A stretch of DNA of 64,000 bases from Flavobacteriales bacterium (GCA_016705545.1 JADIYA010000018.1:1-64000), one strand, 5' to 3'. Positions 8,836 through 18,690 are shown, counted from the first letter of the stretch. The notes: a model not told the origin generated them from the sequence alone. Numbers and translations are program-made.

Positions 8836-9833
8836 CCGAATAAGTGATCCCATTTGCGCCTGATGCGGAACATCAACCAACTATCGGCACGGAGCTGCTC
8901 GTCGAGAATCCGCAGCTGCGATCGTTGCTCTTCATCGAGAGGCCCAAGGCCGATGCCGAGCTTCCGGAACCGTTGCATCATGCTGAAGTCGCGCCGTGAG
9001 AAAATCATGAAGTGCCACTTGAGGAGGAATGCCACAGCCATGGAGCGCACCAACGCGCGGTGCTTGGGGCGCAGCGGCACGCCCCTGATGCCAACGGGCA
9101 GGTCATGCCCAATCGCTAGGACGCGCGCCAGGTTGTCAAGGCCCATGTCCGAGCACATCTGGGCCAGGATAGCGGCTTGCTCATCGAGAAAAGCCTTCTT
9201 CTGCACAATGGACTTGCTCTCCGCTTGCGCGCGGAAAACAGCGAGCTCCCAAGGCACGATACGAAGCCCGTTGGTCCCCTTGCGGAACAGCACTTGGAGC
9301 CAGAGCTCGTAATCCATCACGCAATGAAGCCGCTCCTCGATCAACCCGGCCTCGCGCACGGCATCCATGCGGTAAAAGGTGCATTGTTGGTTCACATGCG
9401 GCGCGGTGAACAGCTTATCCGGATCGGCAGGATCATCGACTCCCATGCGGTACTCCGTTCCATCCATGAGCCGCTTCAGCCGCACACCGGTGAGCACCAC
9501 CAAGTCGGGATCCGATGCGAAGGCCTGTCCGACCATCAAGAGCGCTCCCGGGAGCAACAGGTCGTCGCTGTTAATCCAGCCGAACACGGCTCCGGTTGCG
9601 CGCTCCAGTCCCTTGTTGAGTGCATGGCTCTGCCCTCGGTCGCGCTCACTGCACCACCAGGCCAGCTTCGCCGCAAACGACTCAATGATCGCGACAGAGC
9701 CATCCGTGCTACCGCCATCGACCACCATGTGCTCCAGGTCCGGGTAATCCTGATCATGCACGGACCTCATGCACTCATCCAGGAATGCGGCCTGTTGGTA
9801 GCTGGGGGTGATGAGCGTGATCCGGGGGAGCAT
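8832..9833 (-). CDS. Glycosyltransferase family 2 (WcaA/GTA type)
   Basis: A 333-residue GT2 of a different subgroup from its neighbours: the first strand is ITLITPSYQQ, the nucleotide site is VVDGGSTDGS, and the metal motif is replaced by INSDD, as is common in GT2 enzymes with a DRGQSHALNKG segment. The C-terminal 80 residues are basic and contain a hydrophobic stretch (VRSMAVAFLLKWHFMIF), possibly a membrane contact. The gene is intact, with a 4-bp overlap to the next gene and 6 bp from the methyltransferase upstream. Confidence 0.85.
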   Translation of the reverse strand: MLPRITLITPSYQQAAFLDECMRSVHDQDYPDLEHMVVDGGSTDGSVAIIESFAAKLAWWCSERDRGQSHALNKGLERATGAVFGWINSDDLLLPGALLMVGQAFASDPDLVVLTGVRLKRLMDGTEYRMGVDDPADPDKLFTAPHVNQQCTFYRMDAVREAGLIEERLHCVMDYELWLQVLFRKGTNGLRIVPWELAVFRAQAESKSIVQKKAFLDEQAAILAQMCSDMGLDNLARVLAIGHDLPVGIRGVPLRPKHRALVRSMAVAFLLKWHFMIFSRRDFSMMQRFRKLGIGLGPLDEEQRSQLRILDEQLRADSWLMFRIRRKWDHLFG

Positions 9834-9839
9834 GCTGCA

Positions 9840-10565
9840 CTATTGCGCTTTGCGCGCCATGGCACTCATCGCAGTGATCATCACCCAATCGAGCTCAGCG
9901 CCCTTCGGGGCCCTGTCCCTTCGGAAGAGCCAGCGAACGAGCGGGTACGACATCCACTTGAGCACCGTGCGGATGAAAGGAGGCATCGGGCGCCGCATCA
10001 CCCAAAGGCCGATCATCTGGCCGAGACTGGCATCCCAGCCGCCGCTCGCGCGCACTTCGGCATCGATGAATCCGGCGCCACGGAGCAGGCGCTCCAAGGC
10101 GAACGGCGTGTAGCGATGCTCGTCGTAGGGCGCATCGTGCAATGGCCATAGGAAGGGCACCGTGAGCACAAGGTGCCCCCCTGGCCGCATCACCCTGCCA
10201 ATCTCCTTCAGCACGGCAAGCGGATCGGGGCAATGCTCAAGAACCTCCGTGGCCATGGCGCAATCCACGCTGGCATCGGGCATCGGTATGCCTAGGCCAT
10301 CCCAAGTGATGTCGGGCCTGATGGTCTTGTACTTGGCCTCATCATTCACAGGCAGGTCCATCCCGATGTAGCGATCAACCTGGCTGCCCTTCAGGATCAT
10401 CTCGCGGTACGGCATCACGCCGCAACCTACATCGAGGAAGGCGCCTTGCAGCTTGGGCAGCGCGCCGGTAAGTGCTCGCTGGATCGCAGTGCGCACATGA
10501 TACAGGTCCTGCGTATCCGCATTGAGCGGCATACCGATGAACTGCTTGCGATGCGCGCGGCTCAT
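9840..10565 (-). CDS. Class I SAM-dependent methyltransferase
   Basis: A 241-residue Methyltransf_11/25-type protein. Motif I is FLDVGCGVMPY, the acidic strand-2 end is YIGMDL, and the motif IV region reads MATEVLEHCPDP, with a post-II RPGG turn. It probably methylates a sugar or a lipid-linked glycan and could cap chain length. It overlaps the upstream GT2 (10562) by 4 bp (ATGA) and sits 6 bp before the next GT2, so it is within the glycan operon. The basic C-terminus resembles membrane-associated glycan methyltransferases. Confidence 0.83.
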   Translation of the reverse strand: MSRAHRKQFIGMPLNADTQDLYHVRTAIQRALTGALPKLQGAFLDVGCGVMPYREMILKGSQVDRYIGMDLPVNDEAKYKTIRPDITWDGLGIPMPDASVDCAMATEVLEHCPDPLAVLKEIGRVMRPGGHLVLTVPFLWPLHDAPYDEHRYTPFALERLLRGAGFIDAEVRASGGWDASLGQMIGLWVMRRPMPPFIRTVLKWMSYPLVRWLFRRDRAPKGAELDWVMITAMSAMARKAQ

Positions 10566-11638
10566 GCGTTCAGCGCGGCGATATGCGAACCGCGAACGGG
10601 TTCAGGAACCTGGCTCGCCGGCGTAGCCGATTCGTCAGGGCGCCAACCGAGCAACCGGCGCAGCAGGACCTTGATCAAGTACGCGATGTTGCCAACCGTG
10701 AATCCCGCGCCGTGACGCATGTGGGCGATTGGAGCAACGACCCTGCGGTCGGCGATGAGGAAGAACAGGCGTCTGTATCGCCGATCCAATTCAGCTTCGA
10801 AGCCATCCTCGGGGAAGTGGCCCGTTTCACGGTTCCAGGCCTTCAGCCATGCGATCCAGTTCGCAAGGGAGACCACATCAGCCGCATCCGGCACGCGCCT
10901 GAAGAGCCGATGAAGCATGAGCTGCAATCGGATCTCCTCCTCCCCCGCTTCGATGCCCAGGATGCGGAAAGCACCAGCATAGATGCGGGCCTTCACCTCC
11001 AAAGGGTCGTGCCCATGACGCATGTTCTGCTCACCGAAGCGATAGTGCGTAAGGGGCTCTGGAAGATTCGCGAAGCGCATGTGCGCCGCGCAGCGCAGCA
11101 AGAAGAGGAAATCCATGCCTGGTGAGCGCCAACTCTCATCACAGCGCAGGGCATTCGCATCGAGCGTGGCTCTACGGAACATGGTGGTGCCGTAACAGAC
11201 CGGGTCACCGAAGAGCAGCTTGCTCCGGCCCAAGCGGTCATCAGCGGGCCATGACCAGAACTCTTGCTTCGACCCGAAGACGCTCATGGCGCTGCCCACC
11301 GCATCGATGTCCGGATGGGAATCGAGAAAGGCCACTTGGCGAGAGAGGCGCTCAGGACGCATCACGTCATCGGCATCGAGCACTGCGACGTACTCGCCCT
11401 GCGCGGCATCGAATCCGCGGTTCGCGGCCGCAGGCCTGCCCGTGTTCCGGTCGCTCCGCACCAGCCTGATGCGCGCATCGCCGATCGCGCTCACGCGTTC
11501 AGGCCCCTGGTCGGTGCTGCCATCATCGATCACGAGCACCTCGAAGCCCTTGTAGTCGCTAGCCAGTACGCTGCGAACGGCTTCCTCCACGAAAGCCCCT
11601 TTGTTGTAAAGGGTGATGAGGACCGTGACGCGTGGCAT
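10562..11638 (-). CDS. Glycosyltransferase family 2
   Basis: A 358-residue GT2, first gene of this run of the operon. The ATG at 11638 gives MPRVTVLITLYNKGAF; the in-frame upstream ATG at 11656 would add six residues with no family match. IDDGSTDQGPE, LDADD and the later PGMDFLFLLR occupy the GT2 positions. It shares the layout of the two paralogs at 6.8-8.8 kb, including GRPAAANRGFDAAQGEY against GPAGAAQR...GEY, so all three probably arose by duplication. Downstream it is coupled to the methyltransferase. Confidence 0.86.
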   Translation of the reverse strand: MPRVTVLITLYNKGAFVEEAVRSVLASDYKGFEVLVIDDGSTDQGPERVSAIGDARIRLVRSDRNTGRPAAANRGFDAAQGEYVAVLDADDVMRPERLSRQVAFLDSHPDIDAVGSAMSVFGSKQEFWSWPADDRLGRSKLLFGDPVCYGTTMFRRATLDANALRCDESWRSPGMDFLFLLRCAAHMRFANLPEPLTHYRFGEQNMRHGHDPLEVKARIYAGAFRILGIEAGEEEIRLQLMLHRLFRRVPDAADVVSLANWIAWLKAWNRETGHFPEDGFEAELDRRYRRLFFLIADRRVVAPIAHMRHGAGFTVGNIAYLIKVLLRRLLGWRPDESATPASQVPEPVRGSHIAALNA

Positions 11639-11660
11639 GCCCGAATAGCGGGGCAAGTTA

Positions 11661-12800
11661 TCAGACCGCGCCGAGGGCTGCCATCCGCGCAGTGCGCTGC
11701 CGCAGCACGTGATCGGCCAGCACCATGCAGGCCATGGCCTCTACGATGGGCACCGCGCGCGGCACCACGCAGGGATCGTGGCGCCCTTTGGCCTCCAGCA
11801 CCACTTCCTCAAGGTCCTTGTTCACGGTACGCTGCGCCTTGCCGATGGTGGCGGGCGGCTTGAAGGCCACTTCGAAAGCCAGGTCCTCGCCGTTGGAGAT
11901 GCCGCCCAAACTGCCGCCAGCGTGATTGGTGCGCGAACGGACCGCTGGCCGCTGCACGCGCGCGCCTTCGGGGAGCCCCTGCATGTCCTCGTCAACCCGA
12001 CCCAAATGCAAATCATCGTTGTTCTCGGACCCGCGCATGCGCGCACTGGCGAACCCGCTGCCGATCTGGAAGCCCTTCGCCGCATTGATCGAGAGCATGG
12101 CCTTGGCGAGGTCCGCATCGAGTTTGTCGAAGACCGGTTCGCCCAGGCCAATGGGCATCCCTGTAGCCATGCATGAGACGATGCCGCCTATGCTGTCGCC
12201 CTCAGCGCGCACCGCTTCGATCAGTGCTTTCATGCGATCGGCCACAGCGCTATCCGGGCATCGTGCAGCATTCGCCCACGTGGCACTGAGGTCGGCCGGC
12301 ATGGTCTCCAGTATCACATCGCCCACCCGGCTCACGAACGCCTGCACGGCAATCCCATTGCGCGCGATCAGCTGGCGCGCAATGGCGCCACCCACCACGC
12401 AGGCCGCCGTGGTGCGTGCGCTGCTGCGGCCGCCGCCACGATGATCGCGCAGGCCGTACTTGCCCTCCCACGTGTAGTCGGCGTGGCCCGGACGGTAGAT
12501 GTCCTTCAACGCATCGTAATCGCTGCTGCGCGCATCGCGGTTGCGGATGAGAAAGGCGATGGGCGCGCCCAAGGTGATGCCCTCATGAATCCCGCTGAGC
12601 CATTCCACGCGATCGGCCTCATCGCGCGCAGTGCCCAAGGACGTACTGCCCGGCCTCCGGCGATCCAGTTCAAGTTGAACCGCATCGAGATCGAGCTTCA
12701 GTCCGGCGGGACATCCATCCACCACGCCGCCAATGGCCGCACCGTGGCTCTCACCGAAGGTGGTAAGGCGGAAAAGCAGGCCGATGCTGTTGCCGGGCAT
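11661..12800 (-). CDS. aroC: Chorismate synthase
   Basis: A 379-residue enzyme converting 5-enolpyruvylshikimate-3-phosphate to chorismate with reduced FMN, the last shared step of aromatic synthesis. Signatures are GESHG at the N-terminus, RPGHADYT, the GGGRSSARTTA phosphate/flavin loop, RMRGSENND and GGSLGGISNG. Length matches the bifunctional or monofunctional bacterial enzyme (about 350-390). It is a single chromosomal gene bordering the glycan operon, 22 bp from the GT2. A TACTTTCG box lies 28 nt before the ATG. It is the first housekeeping gene on this side. Confidence 0.96.
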   Translation of the reverse strand: MPGNSIGLLFRLTTFGESHGAAIGGVVDGCPAGLKLDLDAVQLELDRRRPGSTSLGTARDEADRVEWLSGIHEGITLGAPIAFLIRNRDARSSDYDALKDIYRPGHADYTWEGKYGLRDHRGGGRSSARTTAACVVGGAIARQLIARNGIAVQAFVSRVGDVILETMPADLSATWANAARCPDSAVADRMKALIEAVRAEGDSIGGIVSCMATGMPIGLGEPVFDKLDADLAKAMLSINAAKGFQIGSGFASARMRGSENNDDLHLGRVDEDMQGLPEGARVQRPAVRSRTNHAGGSLGGISNGEDLAFEVAFKPPATIGKAQRTVNKDLEEVVLEAKGRHDPCVVPRAVPIVEAMACMVLADHVLRQRTARMAALGAV

Positions 12801-12868
12801 GAGAGGGGCATCCGTGATTACGGGTCGGCGAAAGTAGCGGGTGGAGGTGGCTGCCTTTCTTTGTCCCG
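12801..12868. promoter_or_regulatory. Divergent aroC / hutI promoter region
   Basis: For aroC, the minus strand carries TACTTTCG at 12836-12829, 28 nt before the start codon. For hutI, the plus strand carries TTTCTTTG at 12856-12863, one mismatch from TAnnTTTG, only 5 nt before the ATG, again predicting a leaderless transcript. No -33 element is convincing for either. Confidence 0.4.
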
Positions 12869-14149
12869 ATGCCGCGCCTGCTGATCAAGAACGCCAAAGC
12901 GCTCGTGGGCGCTTTCGCCCCGGGCATGCAGCGCGTTGCCGGTGCCGACATGGCGCAACTGCCGATCATCGCTGATGGCTGGATGCTGGTTGAGGAAGGA
13001 CGCATCGCGGCGCTCGGCCCCATGAGCGATTTCCCCGGCATCGCGGATTGGAGCAATCTCACGGTGATCGATGCCAGCGGCCGCTACGTGCTGCCCGGCT
13101 GGTGCGACCCGCACACGCACACGGTGTTCGCCGCACCGCGCGAGGAGGAGTTCGTGGACAAGATCAAGGGCCTCAGCTATCAGGAGATCGCGGCGCGCGG
13201 CGGCGGCATCCTCAACAGCGCCGCGAAACTGCGCGCCATGGATGAGGATGAGCTCTTCCAGCGATCGAAGGCGCGCTTGGAGGCGATGATGGCGCAAGGC
13301 ACCGTGGCCGTGGAAATCAAGAGCGGCTACGGCCTCTCCTTGGAGAGCGAGCTGAAGATGCTGCGCGTGGCGAAGCGCTTGGCGGCGGAACTGCCCTTGC
13401 AAGTGAAGACCACCCTGCTCGCTGCACATGCGATGCCTGCTGAATTCAAGGACGACCGCGCGGCCTACCTCGACCTCATCTGCGAACAGCTGATCCCGCA
13501 GGTCGCCGCTGAGCAGCTCGCCGATTTCGTGGATGTGTTCTGCGAGACCAACTACTTCACGGTGGCCGAGATGGAGCGCGTGCTCGCCTCAGGCGCCGCG
13601 CATGGCCTTCCGGGGAAAGTGCATGTGAATCAATTCACCAGCATCGGCGGTATCCAAGCGGCCATCACCCACGGCGCGCTCAGCGTCGATCATCTGGAGG
13701 TGATGAGCGACAGCGACCTGAACGCACTTGCCGCTTGCCGACTTGCCGACCTGCCGATTCCTACGCTTCTCCCCTCCTGCTCCTTCTTCCTGCGCATCCC
13801 CTATGCGCCGGCGCGCGCGCTCATCGACAAGGGTTTGCCGGTGGCGCTGGCCAGCGACCACAACCCCGGCAGCACGCCGAGCGGCAACCTGAACCTGGTG
13901 CTCTCGCTCGCGTGCATCCAGTTGCGCATGCTTCCGGAAGAGGCCATCACAGCGCTCACGCTCAACGCCGCTGCGGCCATGCAGCTCCAAGACCAGCTCG
14001 GCAGCCTCACCGTGGGCAAGCGCGCCTCCTTCATCATCACCCGGGAATCGCCTTCGCTGGCCTACCTGCCCTATGCCTTCGGCACCGACCAAATCGACAC
14101 CGTGATCATTGATGGAAAGCCCTTCCGCTCCGGAGCAGCGCTCCGATGA
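12869..14149 (+). CDS. hutI: Imidazolonepropionase
   Basis: A 426-residue amidohydrolase-fold enzyme that hydrolyses 4-imidazolone-5-propanoate to formiminoglutamate in histidine degradation. Metal-site residues are visible in CDPHTHTVF (N-terminal HxH), the AAHAMPAEF His, and ASDHNPGSTPSGN (Asp). Length is typical (about 400-420). No other hut genes are in the window, so the pathway is completed elsewhere or the gene is isolated. The start follows a -7-like box by 5 nt. The 3' end overlaps the CPBP protease gene by 38 bp. Confidence 0.93.
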   Translation: MPRLLIKNAKALVGAFAPGMQRVAGADMAQLPIIADGWMLVEEGRIAALGPMSDFPGIADWSNLTVIDASGRYVLPGWCDPHTHTVFAAPREEEFVDKIKGLSYQEIAARGGGILNSAAKLRAMDEDELFQRSKARLEAMMAQGTVAVEIKSGYGLSLESELKMLRVAKRLAAELPLQVKTTLLAAHAMPAEFKDDRAAYLDLICEQLIPQVAAEQLADFVDVFCETNYFTVAEMERVLASGAAHGLPGKVHVNQFTSIGGIQAAITHGALSVDHLEVMSDSDLNALAACRLADLPIPTLLPSCSFFLRIPYAPARALIDKGLPVALASDHNPGSTPSGNLNLVLSLACIQLRMLPEEAITALTLNAAAAMQLQDQLGSLTVGKRASFIITRESPSLAYLPYAFGTDQIDTVIIDGKPFRSGAALR

Positions 14150-14903
14150 TTTCCTGAGCACCGACCCCGGACGTCCGCCCAGCCTGGAATTCAGCATGGG
14201 CGTGGCGCTCTTCGGCTTCGCGTTCATGGTCTTCTTCATCGCACAATCGGTGGTGTTCATCCGTGGCATGATCGCGCGGTCGCCCGAGTTCGCAGGGCAG
14301 TCCTTCTCCTTCGACCTGCTCGAGGACCCGGCCTTCAAGGAGCGCATGGTGGAACTGCAGTTCAACGGCGACCTGGTCGGACTCGAATCCGCTTGGAGCG
14401 GCGGCATCGGAGCCGCCTTCATCCTCCTCACCTGCTGGCTATGGAAGCGGGACCGCTTCCGTGCCTTGCTCGGATTGCGACTGCCGAGAGCGAAGCAGAT
14501 GGCCCTCTTCATCGGGCTCTTCGCACTGGTGGCCTTGGCCATCGAACTGCTCGCAATGGTGTCCCCAGCATTCACCACGGACTTCATGAAGCAGGTGATC
14601 GAGTCCACGACGAACTGGCCGATGCTCGTGATCGGCGTCGCCATCCTTGGCCCGCTCTTCGAGGAATTGCTGCTGCGCGGGCTGCTGTTCGGGGCGGTGC
14701 GCCACATCGCCGATGAGCACGTGAGCGTGGCGGTCACCGCCGGCGTGTTCGCGCTCATGCACCTGCAATACAGCCTGCCCATCATGCTGCTGATCCTGCC
14801 CATGGGCATCGTGCTGGGCTATGCCCGAGCGCGCACGGGCAGCCTCTTGGTGCCCATTGCGCTGCACATGGCCAACAACGGCCTGAGCATCCTCTGGCCT
14901 TGA
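14112..14903 (+). CDS. CPBP family intramembrane glutamic endopeptidase
   Basis: A 263-residue multi-pass membrane protein. Motif 1 is FEELLLRG (EExxxR), motif 2 is FALMHLQY (FxxxH) and motif 3 is ALHMANN (HxxxN), the full catalytic set of Abi/CPBP peptidases related to Rce1. Several hydrophobic helices precede and separate these motifs. The family removes C-terminal or internal segments of membrane substrates; in bacteria it is also linked to bacteriocin self-immunity. The ATG at 14112 lies inside the end of hutI, so the genes are coupled. The substrate is unknown. Confidence 0.88.
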   Translation: MESPSAPEQRSDDFLSTDPGRPPSLEFSMGVALFGFAFMVFFIAQSVVFIRGMIARSPEFAGQSFSFDLLEDPAFKERMVELQFNGDLVGLESAWSGGIGAAFILLTCWLWKRDRFRALLGLRLPRAKQMALFIGLFALVALAIELLAMVSPAFTTDFMKQVIESTTNWPMLVIGVAILGPLFEELLLRGLLFGAVRHIADEHVSVAVTAGVFALMHLQYSLPIMLLILPMGIVLGYARARTGSLLVPIALHMANNGLSILWP

Positions 14904-14983
14904 TGCCCAGCGCATTGGGCCAACCTTGAGCCTCCACGCCCGTATGAAGCCCCGCCGTAGCCAAGCGCGCGGCCTGTAAGGCT

Positions 14984-16432
14984 TTGACCCAACGGAACAC
15001 CAGCGGCTCGCGCAGGATCCTGATCGTGCTCTACGGCACGCTCTTCATGCTATGCTCGGCACTGATCGGCACCGCTCACTGGCACGAGTTGAAGAGCCAG
15101 CGCAGCGAGGCGCTCGAGCGGCTGTCAGCCATTGCTGCCTCGCTCGCCGATCAGGTGCCCGCTCGCCATGCCTCCCTGCTGTTGGAGAAGTACCCCGCAC
15201 CGGGGCTCATCATCAAGAACACGCAGGACGCCCGCTATTACGTGGTGCATGAGCAGCTGCGGAAAGCCGCCCTGCGCAACGCCATGGAGCATCCGTTGTT
15301 GCTGGTGGCGAAGGATGAGCACGGACAATTCGTGATCGTGGCCACCTCGGAGGAACAGCCGCGCTTCCGCGCTGCGCCTGGATCAGCGACCGGACTGCAG
15401 GAACGCTATGAAACCGGAGGCCGCGCGTCCGAAGCGGGTGAATTGCTGGCGGTGGAACCGCTACGCGATGAACAGACCGGCGACCCCACCTCGGTGATCG
15501 TGGCGCGCATGAACGAATCGACCGCTGTGGCGGCTGCCTATGCAGCGCTCTGGCGCAACATCGCCATCGCGCTGGCGCTCTTCGGACTGGCCGCCGTCGT
15601 GCTCTTCCGCTCCGTGGGGCGCTGGGTGCAGGCCACCGAGGCCGACCGCATCGCGCTCGCCTCGCGCAACCTGGACATCACGGACAGCATCGCCTATGCA
15701 GGAAAGATCCAGCGCGCGCTGGTGCCATCGCCTTCAGCCTACCGCGAGCTCTTCGATGGCGCCTTCGTGATCGACCGGCCCAAGGACCTGGTGAGCGGCG
15801 ATTTCCACTGGTGCCACCGCATCGGGCCGGACACCTGCATCGTTGCTGCCGGCGACGCTACCGGCCATGGCCTGCCCGGCGCCATGATGGCCGCCATCGG
15901 CTGCTCGCTGTTGAATGAGATCGTGCCCGCCAACGTGGACAAGGACCCTGCAGAACTGCTCACCCTGCTGAATACGCGGCTGGTGACCACCCTTCACCAG
16001 CAAGGCCAGCGGCGCGGCGGCGGTGATGGCATGGATATGTCCCTGTGCCGGATCGACCGGAGGCAACGCGAGATCCTCTACGCCGGAGCCTTCCGCCCCT
16101 TGTATTGGCTGCACGATGGGCAGCTCTCCGTGATCAACGGCGACCGCAAGCCCGTGGGCGGCGCGCACCTCGAACTCGAGCGCCGATTCACCTGCCACAA
16201 ACTGGCTTACCAGCCCGGAGACCGCATCTATCTCTTCAGCGATGGCTATGTGGATCAATTCGGCGGTCCTGAGCGCAAACGCTTCATGGCAGCCCGGCTG
16301 CACCAGCTCATCGAAGCCCACCAGCACGAATCCCTGGAGCGCCAGGCCGAACTGCTGGAAGCAGCATTCCTCGAATGGAAAGGCGCCGAAGAGCAGGTGG
16401 ACGACGTGTGCCTGCTGGGCCTCGCGGTGTGA
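14984..16432 (+). CDS. Membrane-anchored SpoIIE/RsbU-type protein serine phosphatase
   Basis: About 482 residues. A transmembrane helix near residues 13-30, an extracytoplasmic sensor domain of about 160 residues and a second helix near 190-210 are followed by a cytoplasmic PP2C-like SpoIIE domain. GDFHWCHR, AAGDATGHGLPGAMM and FSDGYVDQFGG are the metal-binding motifs. Such proteins dephosphorylate anti-sigma-antagonist-type partners or act in two-component-like signalling; no partner-switching genes are adjacent. No ATG fits; a TTG at 14984 (TTGACC) is the best start, and an upstream ATG at 14944 is out of frame. Confidence 0.85.
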   Translation: MTQRNTSGSRRILIVLYGTLFMLCSALIGTAHWHELKSQRSEALERLSAIAASLADQVPARHASLLLEKYPAPGLIIKNTQDARYYVVHEQLRKAALRNAMEHPLLLVAKDEHGQFVIVATSEEQPRFRAAPGSATGLQERYETGGRASEAGELLAVEPLRDEQTGDPTSVIVARMNESTAVAAAYAALWRNIAIALALFGLAAVVLFRSVGRWVQATEADRIALASRNLDITDSIAYAGKIQRALVPSPSAYRELFDGAFVIDRPKDLVSGDFHWCHRIGPDTCIVAAGDATGHGLPGAMMAAIGCSLLNEIVPANVDKDPAELLTLLNTRLVTTLHQQGQRRGGGDGMDMSLCRIDRRQREILYAGAFRPLYWLHDGQLSVINGDRKPVGGAHLELERRFTCHKLAYQPGDRIYLFSDGYVDQFGGPERKRFMAARLHQLIEAHQHESLERQAELLEAAFLEWKGAEEQVDDVCLLGLAV

Positions 16433-16461
16433 GCCATTGCTTCCAAGCGAAAGGCCCCCTC

Positions 16462-16469
16462 TATATTCG
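16462..16469 (+). promoter_or_regulatory. -7 promoter box TATATTCG
   Basis: TATATTCG matches TAnnTTTG with one change and lies 38 nt before the ATG of the DUF349 gene. The position fits an ordinary leadered transcript of about 30 nt. Confidence 0.45.
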
Positions 16470-16507
16470 CGACGTCCGGGCCAGAAAGGCCTATCCGCAC
16501 CGATCGC

Positions 16508-18263
16508 ATGGCCACCAAAGCAGAGCTGCTCGCGCGGCTCGAGGAAATCGTTTCCCACGAGGATGTCGAAGCTGCCGCCGAAGCGGTGGAAGTGACCAAG
16601 GAGGCCTACGAGTCGCTCGTGGCATCGCAGCACCAGCATGCTGGACAGCCAGATAGCGAAGCCGCTCCAGCTGATGCCCCTGCGGAAGGCGCAACGCCGA
16701 CAGCCATCGAATCCGCTCCGCTCCATGATGAGGAGGACAAGCGCTTCAAGCAGCTCCTCGATGCCTACAACCAGCGGGTGAACGAGATCCGCCGCCGCAA
16801 GCAGAAGGAAGAGGCCGCGAACCTGGCCGCGAAGCTGGCCGTGATGGAGGAGATGAAGGCCATGATCACCGGTGAAGAGAACATCGGCACGGCCTTCAAC
16901 AAGCTGAAGGAACTGCAAGAGCGATGGAAGGCCATCGGATCCGTGCCGGCGCAGGCCTACCGGGAACTCCAGCGCGATTACAGTCACCTCCTCGATGAGT
17001 TCTTCTACCACATCCGCATCTACAAGGAGCTCCGCGACCACGACCTGCGCAAGAACACCGGGCTCAAACAGGCCCTGGTGAGCGATGTCCAGGCCCTCGC
17101 GCTCATGGATGCCAGCAGTGCCGCATCAGTGCGCGAGATGGAGATCCATCCGGAAGTACCAGGATGAGTGGCAGCACATCGGCCCCACCGTGAAGGAGGA
17201 GTGGGAATCGATCCGCGACGGGTTCTGGAACGCCACGCGCACGGTGTACGACAAGATCAACGAGCACTACCGCGCACGTCGCTCCGAGCACGAGACCAAC
17301 CTTGCGGCGAAGCAGGCGCTGGTGGAGAAGGTGCAGGCCATCACCGCCACGATGCAGGCGCAGAGCATGAAGGACTGGAAGGAACTCACCGACCAGGTGC
17401 TGGAACTGCAGAACGGCTGGAAGAGCATCGGATTCGCCACCAAGAAGGACAACGAGCGCGTGTGGAAGGAGTTCCGCGACCAGTGCAACGTATTCTTCAC
17501 CGCCAAGCGCGCCTGGTTCGATGCGCTCAAGGACCAGTACAAGGCCGCTCGCGAGAAGAAGCAGGCCCTGCTCACCGAAGCCATGGCGCTGAAGGAGAGC
17601 ACCGAATGGAAGCGCACCGCCGACCGCCTCAAGACGCTGCAGCAGCAATGGAAGGAAGCGGGCAGCGCCGGTCCGCGCGACGAGAACAAGCTCTGGAACA
17701 AATTCCGCGAAGCGTGCGACGCCTTCTTCCAGAACCGCAAGAAGACCTTCGAGCAGCAGGATGCCGAGCAGGCCACGAACGTGCTGGCCAAGGAAGCGCT
17801 GCTCGCGGAGATCGAGGCCTTCGAGCACAGCGGCGAGCGCAACAAGGACATCGAGGCGCTGAAGGCCTTCAGCCTGCGCTGGATGAACAGCGGCCGCGTG
17901 TCACCGCGCGATTTCGACAAGCTCAATGAGAAGTACCGCGCCGCGCTGGATAGGCACTACGGCAAGCTGAAGGTGGAGGCCGATGAGCGCATGCGCCTGC
18001 GCTTCCAGGGCCATGTGGAGGAGATGAAGAGCGGCCCCGACGGCAAGTTCCAGATCGAGCGCGAGAGCCGTTTCGTGAAGCGCAAGATCGAGGAACTCGA
18101 AGGCGAGATGCGGCAGATGGAGCGCAACATGGGCATGTTCAACTTCAAGAGCGCCAGCGGCGAGGCGATGAAGCAGGAGATGCAGAAGAAGATCGACAAG
18201 CTCGCCCGCGATGTGGAGCGCCTCAAGGGCCAGCACCGGGACCTGGTGAAGGAACTGCGGTGA
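16508..18263 (+). CDS. DUF349 domain-containing protein (one frameshift near 17150)
   Basis: A highly charged, mostly alpha-helical protein of about 585 residues with several DUF349 repeats (recurring W-K-x(3)-G and WxxF/R-x(4)-CNxFF-like segments such as KEFRDQCNVFF and NKFREACDAFF). A coiled-coil C-terminus follows. The first frame (from 16508) stops at 17165; the rest is read in another frame from about 17150, where the reading REMEI is followed by RKYQDEWQHIGP. The length is 3n+1, consistent with one net indel. Function is unknown; DUF349 proteins are common in Bacteroidota. Its stop overlaps the thioesterase GTG. Confidence 0.85.
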
Positions 18264-18673
18264 GCGCGGCCTCCCCTTTCGTCGTCAGCATCGAGGTCCC
18301 AGTGGCCTGGGGCGAGCAGGATGCCTTCGGGCACCTGAACAACGTGGTTTACTTCCGCTACTTCGAGAGCGTGCGCATGCACTACCTCGAGCGCATCGGC
18401 GTGCTGCGCTCTCATAACGAACAGGGCATCGGCGTGATCCTGGCCAGCACCACCTGCGATTTCAAGCGGCCCGTGCAATGGCCCGCCAAGCTCACGGTGC
18501 GCTGCGGCTGCACCGGTATAGGAAACACCAGCTTCTCCATGGCGTACGAGATCCTCGATGAACAAGGCGGCATCGTGGCCACGGGCACCAGCATTCAAGT
18601 GATGTACGATTACCGCGCTGAGGCCAAGGTGCGCGTGCCGGATGCGGTCCGTAAGGCGGTCGCGGACCTTTAG
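18260..18673 (+). CDS. Acyl-CoA thioesterase, 4HBT hot-dog family
   Basis: A 137-residue single hot-dog domain. The motif EQDAFGHLNNVVYFRYFE (residues 15-32) is the 4-hydroxybenzoyl-CoA thioesterase/YbgC signature, with Asp17 as the catalytic acid. The enzyme hydrolyses an acyl-CoA thioester in the cytoplasm; chain preference is not predictable. A GTG start at 18260 overlaps the DUF349 stop (GTGA), implying coupled translation. The length is normal for the family. Confidence 0.88.
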   Translation: MSAASPFVVSIEVPVAWGEQDAFGHLNNVVYFRYFESVRMHYLERIGVLRSHNEQGIGVILASTTCDFKRPVQWPAKLTVRCGCTGIGNTSFSMAYEILDEQGGIVATGTSIQVMYDYRAEAKVRVPDAVRKAVADL

Positions 18674-18678
18674 GGCAA

Positions 18679-18686
18679 TAGCTTCG
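18679..18686 (+). promoter_or_regulatory. -7 promoter box TAGCTTCG next to the start codon
   Basis: TAGCTTCG ends 4 nt before the ATG of the lipoprotein gene at 18691 and just after the thioesterase stop. This spacing puts the predicted transcription start at the ATG. Confidence 0.4.
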
Positions 18687-18690
18687 CCGC

